Shown here: in pieces, positions 5,063-5,346 of the stretch
How the letters are laid out: every line of letters begins with the position of its first letter
Position numbering within the stretch: position 1 is the first letter of the stretch
NCBI GenBank assembly: GCA_002414205.1
Contig: DHYQ01000086.1
Coordinates: forward strand, 1-5,346
DNA length: 5,346 nt
Direction of reading: 5' to 3'
DNA from: Gallionellaceae bacterium UBA5126
GTDB lineage: Bacteria > Pseudomonadota > Gammaproteobacteria > Burkholderiales > Gallionellaceae
Translations under genes and position numbers: made by a program
Notes under the pieces: model-generated
The model's input: the letters and a program-made list of their open reading frames with translations, nothing else
Databases searched by the model: none
What the model was told of the DNA's origin: nothing

Positions 5063-5346
5063 GTGTTAGCCATCGTTGAAGCGGCCGGTTGGCCGATCTG
5101 GTTTTTGATTCTGGCCTCCATTATCGCACTGGGCCTCATCATCGAACGGGCCATTTTCCTGCGCCAGAAACAAGTCGCCCCCGCCGGGCTGCTGGACGAA
5201 GTGGTGGCGCAACTGCGCCAAGGTGCCAGCACCGAAGCGCTGGTCAAAAGCCTGCAAGACGGGCCGCCGCTGGGACGTATCTTTGTCGCCGGGTTGAAAA
5301 ACCGCAGCGCCTCCACCGAAGTCATGAAGGAATCCATCGAAGAAGC
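5063..5346 (+). CDS. exbB: MotA/TolQ/ExbB proton channel family protein (partial, 5' end)
   Basis: The first 94 codons are present and the gene runs off the window. The protein begins LAIVEAAGWPIWFLILASIIALGLIIERAIFLR: a short N-terminal segment, one transmembrane helix at about residues 10-30 ending in the IER motif, then the start of the cytoplasmic domain (LLDEVVAQLRQG...PLGRIFVAGLKNRS). This matches ExbB/TolQ-type subunits, which form a proton-conducting inner-membrane pentamer with an ExbD/TolR partner and energise outer-membrane processes. In many gammaproteobacteria this version precedes exbD, lpxK and kdsB; those genes would lie beyond the window and cannot be seen. The start is GTG with GGGAGAG upstream. 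Family assignment is firm; choosing between ExbB and TolQ needs the rest of the operon. Confidence 0.85.
   Translation, partial: MLAIVEAAGWPIWFLILASIIALGLIIERAIFLRQKQVAPAGLLDEVVAQLRQGASTEALVKSLQDGPPLGRIFVAGLKNRSASTEVMKESIEE

Noticed and set aside
5059..5079. Six-codon ATG reading frame overlapping the exbB start
   Set aside because: It could be a leader peptide, but it shares the SD with GTG 5063 and nothing shows it is used; the out-of-frame ATG is probably chance.

Overview
The window looks like a chromosomal segment of a gammaproteobacterium. The basis is a proteobacterial-type XseA that aligns with E. coli XseA at all four catalytic positions, an ExbB/TolQ-type proton-channel gene of the kind that often precedes exbD and lpxK in that class, and REP-like GTAG hairpins. 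The mix of a 48-residue TPR family with a secreted SUMF1-domain protein is reminiscent of Thiotrichales, but that placement is only an impression. No rRNA, tRNA, CRISPR array, transposase or integrase is visible.

Layout. (1) 68-1828 (+): a 586-residue protein with an N-terminal HNH nuclease domain, a short predicted coiled coil and a C-terminal array of 48-residue TPR-type repeats. It is probably a nuclease with a protein-interaction or sensor arm, and its biological role is unknown. (2) 1825-2005: a cluster of four REP-like hairpins of two sequence classes, each class present as a convergent inverted pair. It lies between two convergent genes, and the GTAG head of the outermost element on each side supplies the TAG stop codon of the adjoining gene. 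At least one hairpin also looks like an intrinsic terminator. (3) 4214-2002 (-): a two-gene operon, xseA (exodeoxyribonuclease VII large subunit) followed with an ATGA overlap by a secreted SUMF1-domain protein that lacks the catalytic cysteines of formylglycine-generating enzyme. (4) 4248-5062: about 800 bp of AT-rich DNA without a credible gene. It holds eight exact TTATNCACA DnaA boxes arranged in three modules with the same geometry: box, 12 bp, box, 14 bp, inverted box, then an AGTTA(G)C motif 48 bp from the central box. This is a good candidate for the chromosomal replication origin or for a DnaA-titration or DnaA-regulated region. (5) 5063 to the window end (+): the first 94 codons of an ExbB/TolQ/MotA-family proton channel, starting at GTG.

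The xseA operon and exbB diverge from the DnaA-box region, so any DnaA binding there could also influence both promoters. The most interesting items are the modular DnaA-box array, the HNH-TPR fusion, and the REP-supplied stop codons of both convergent genes.
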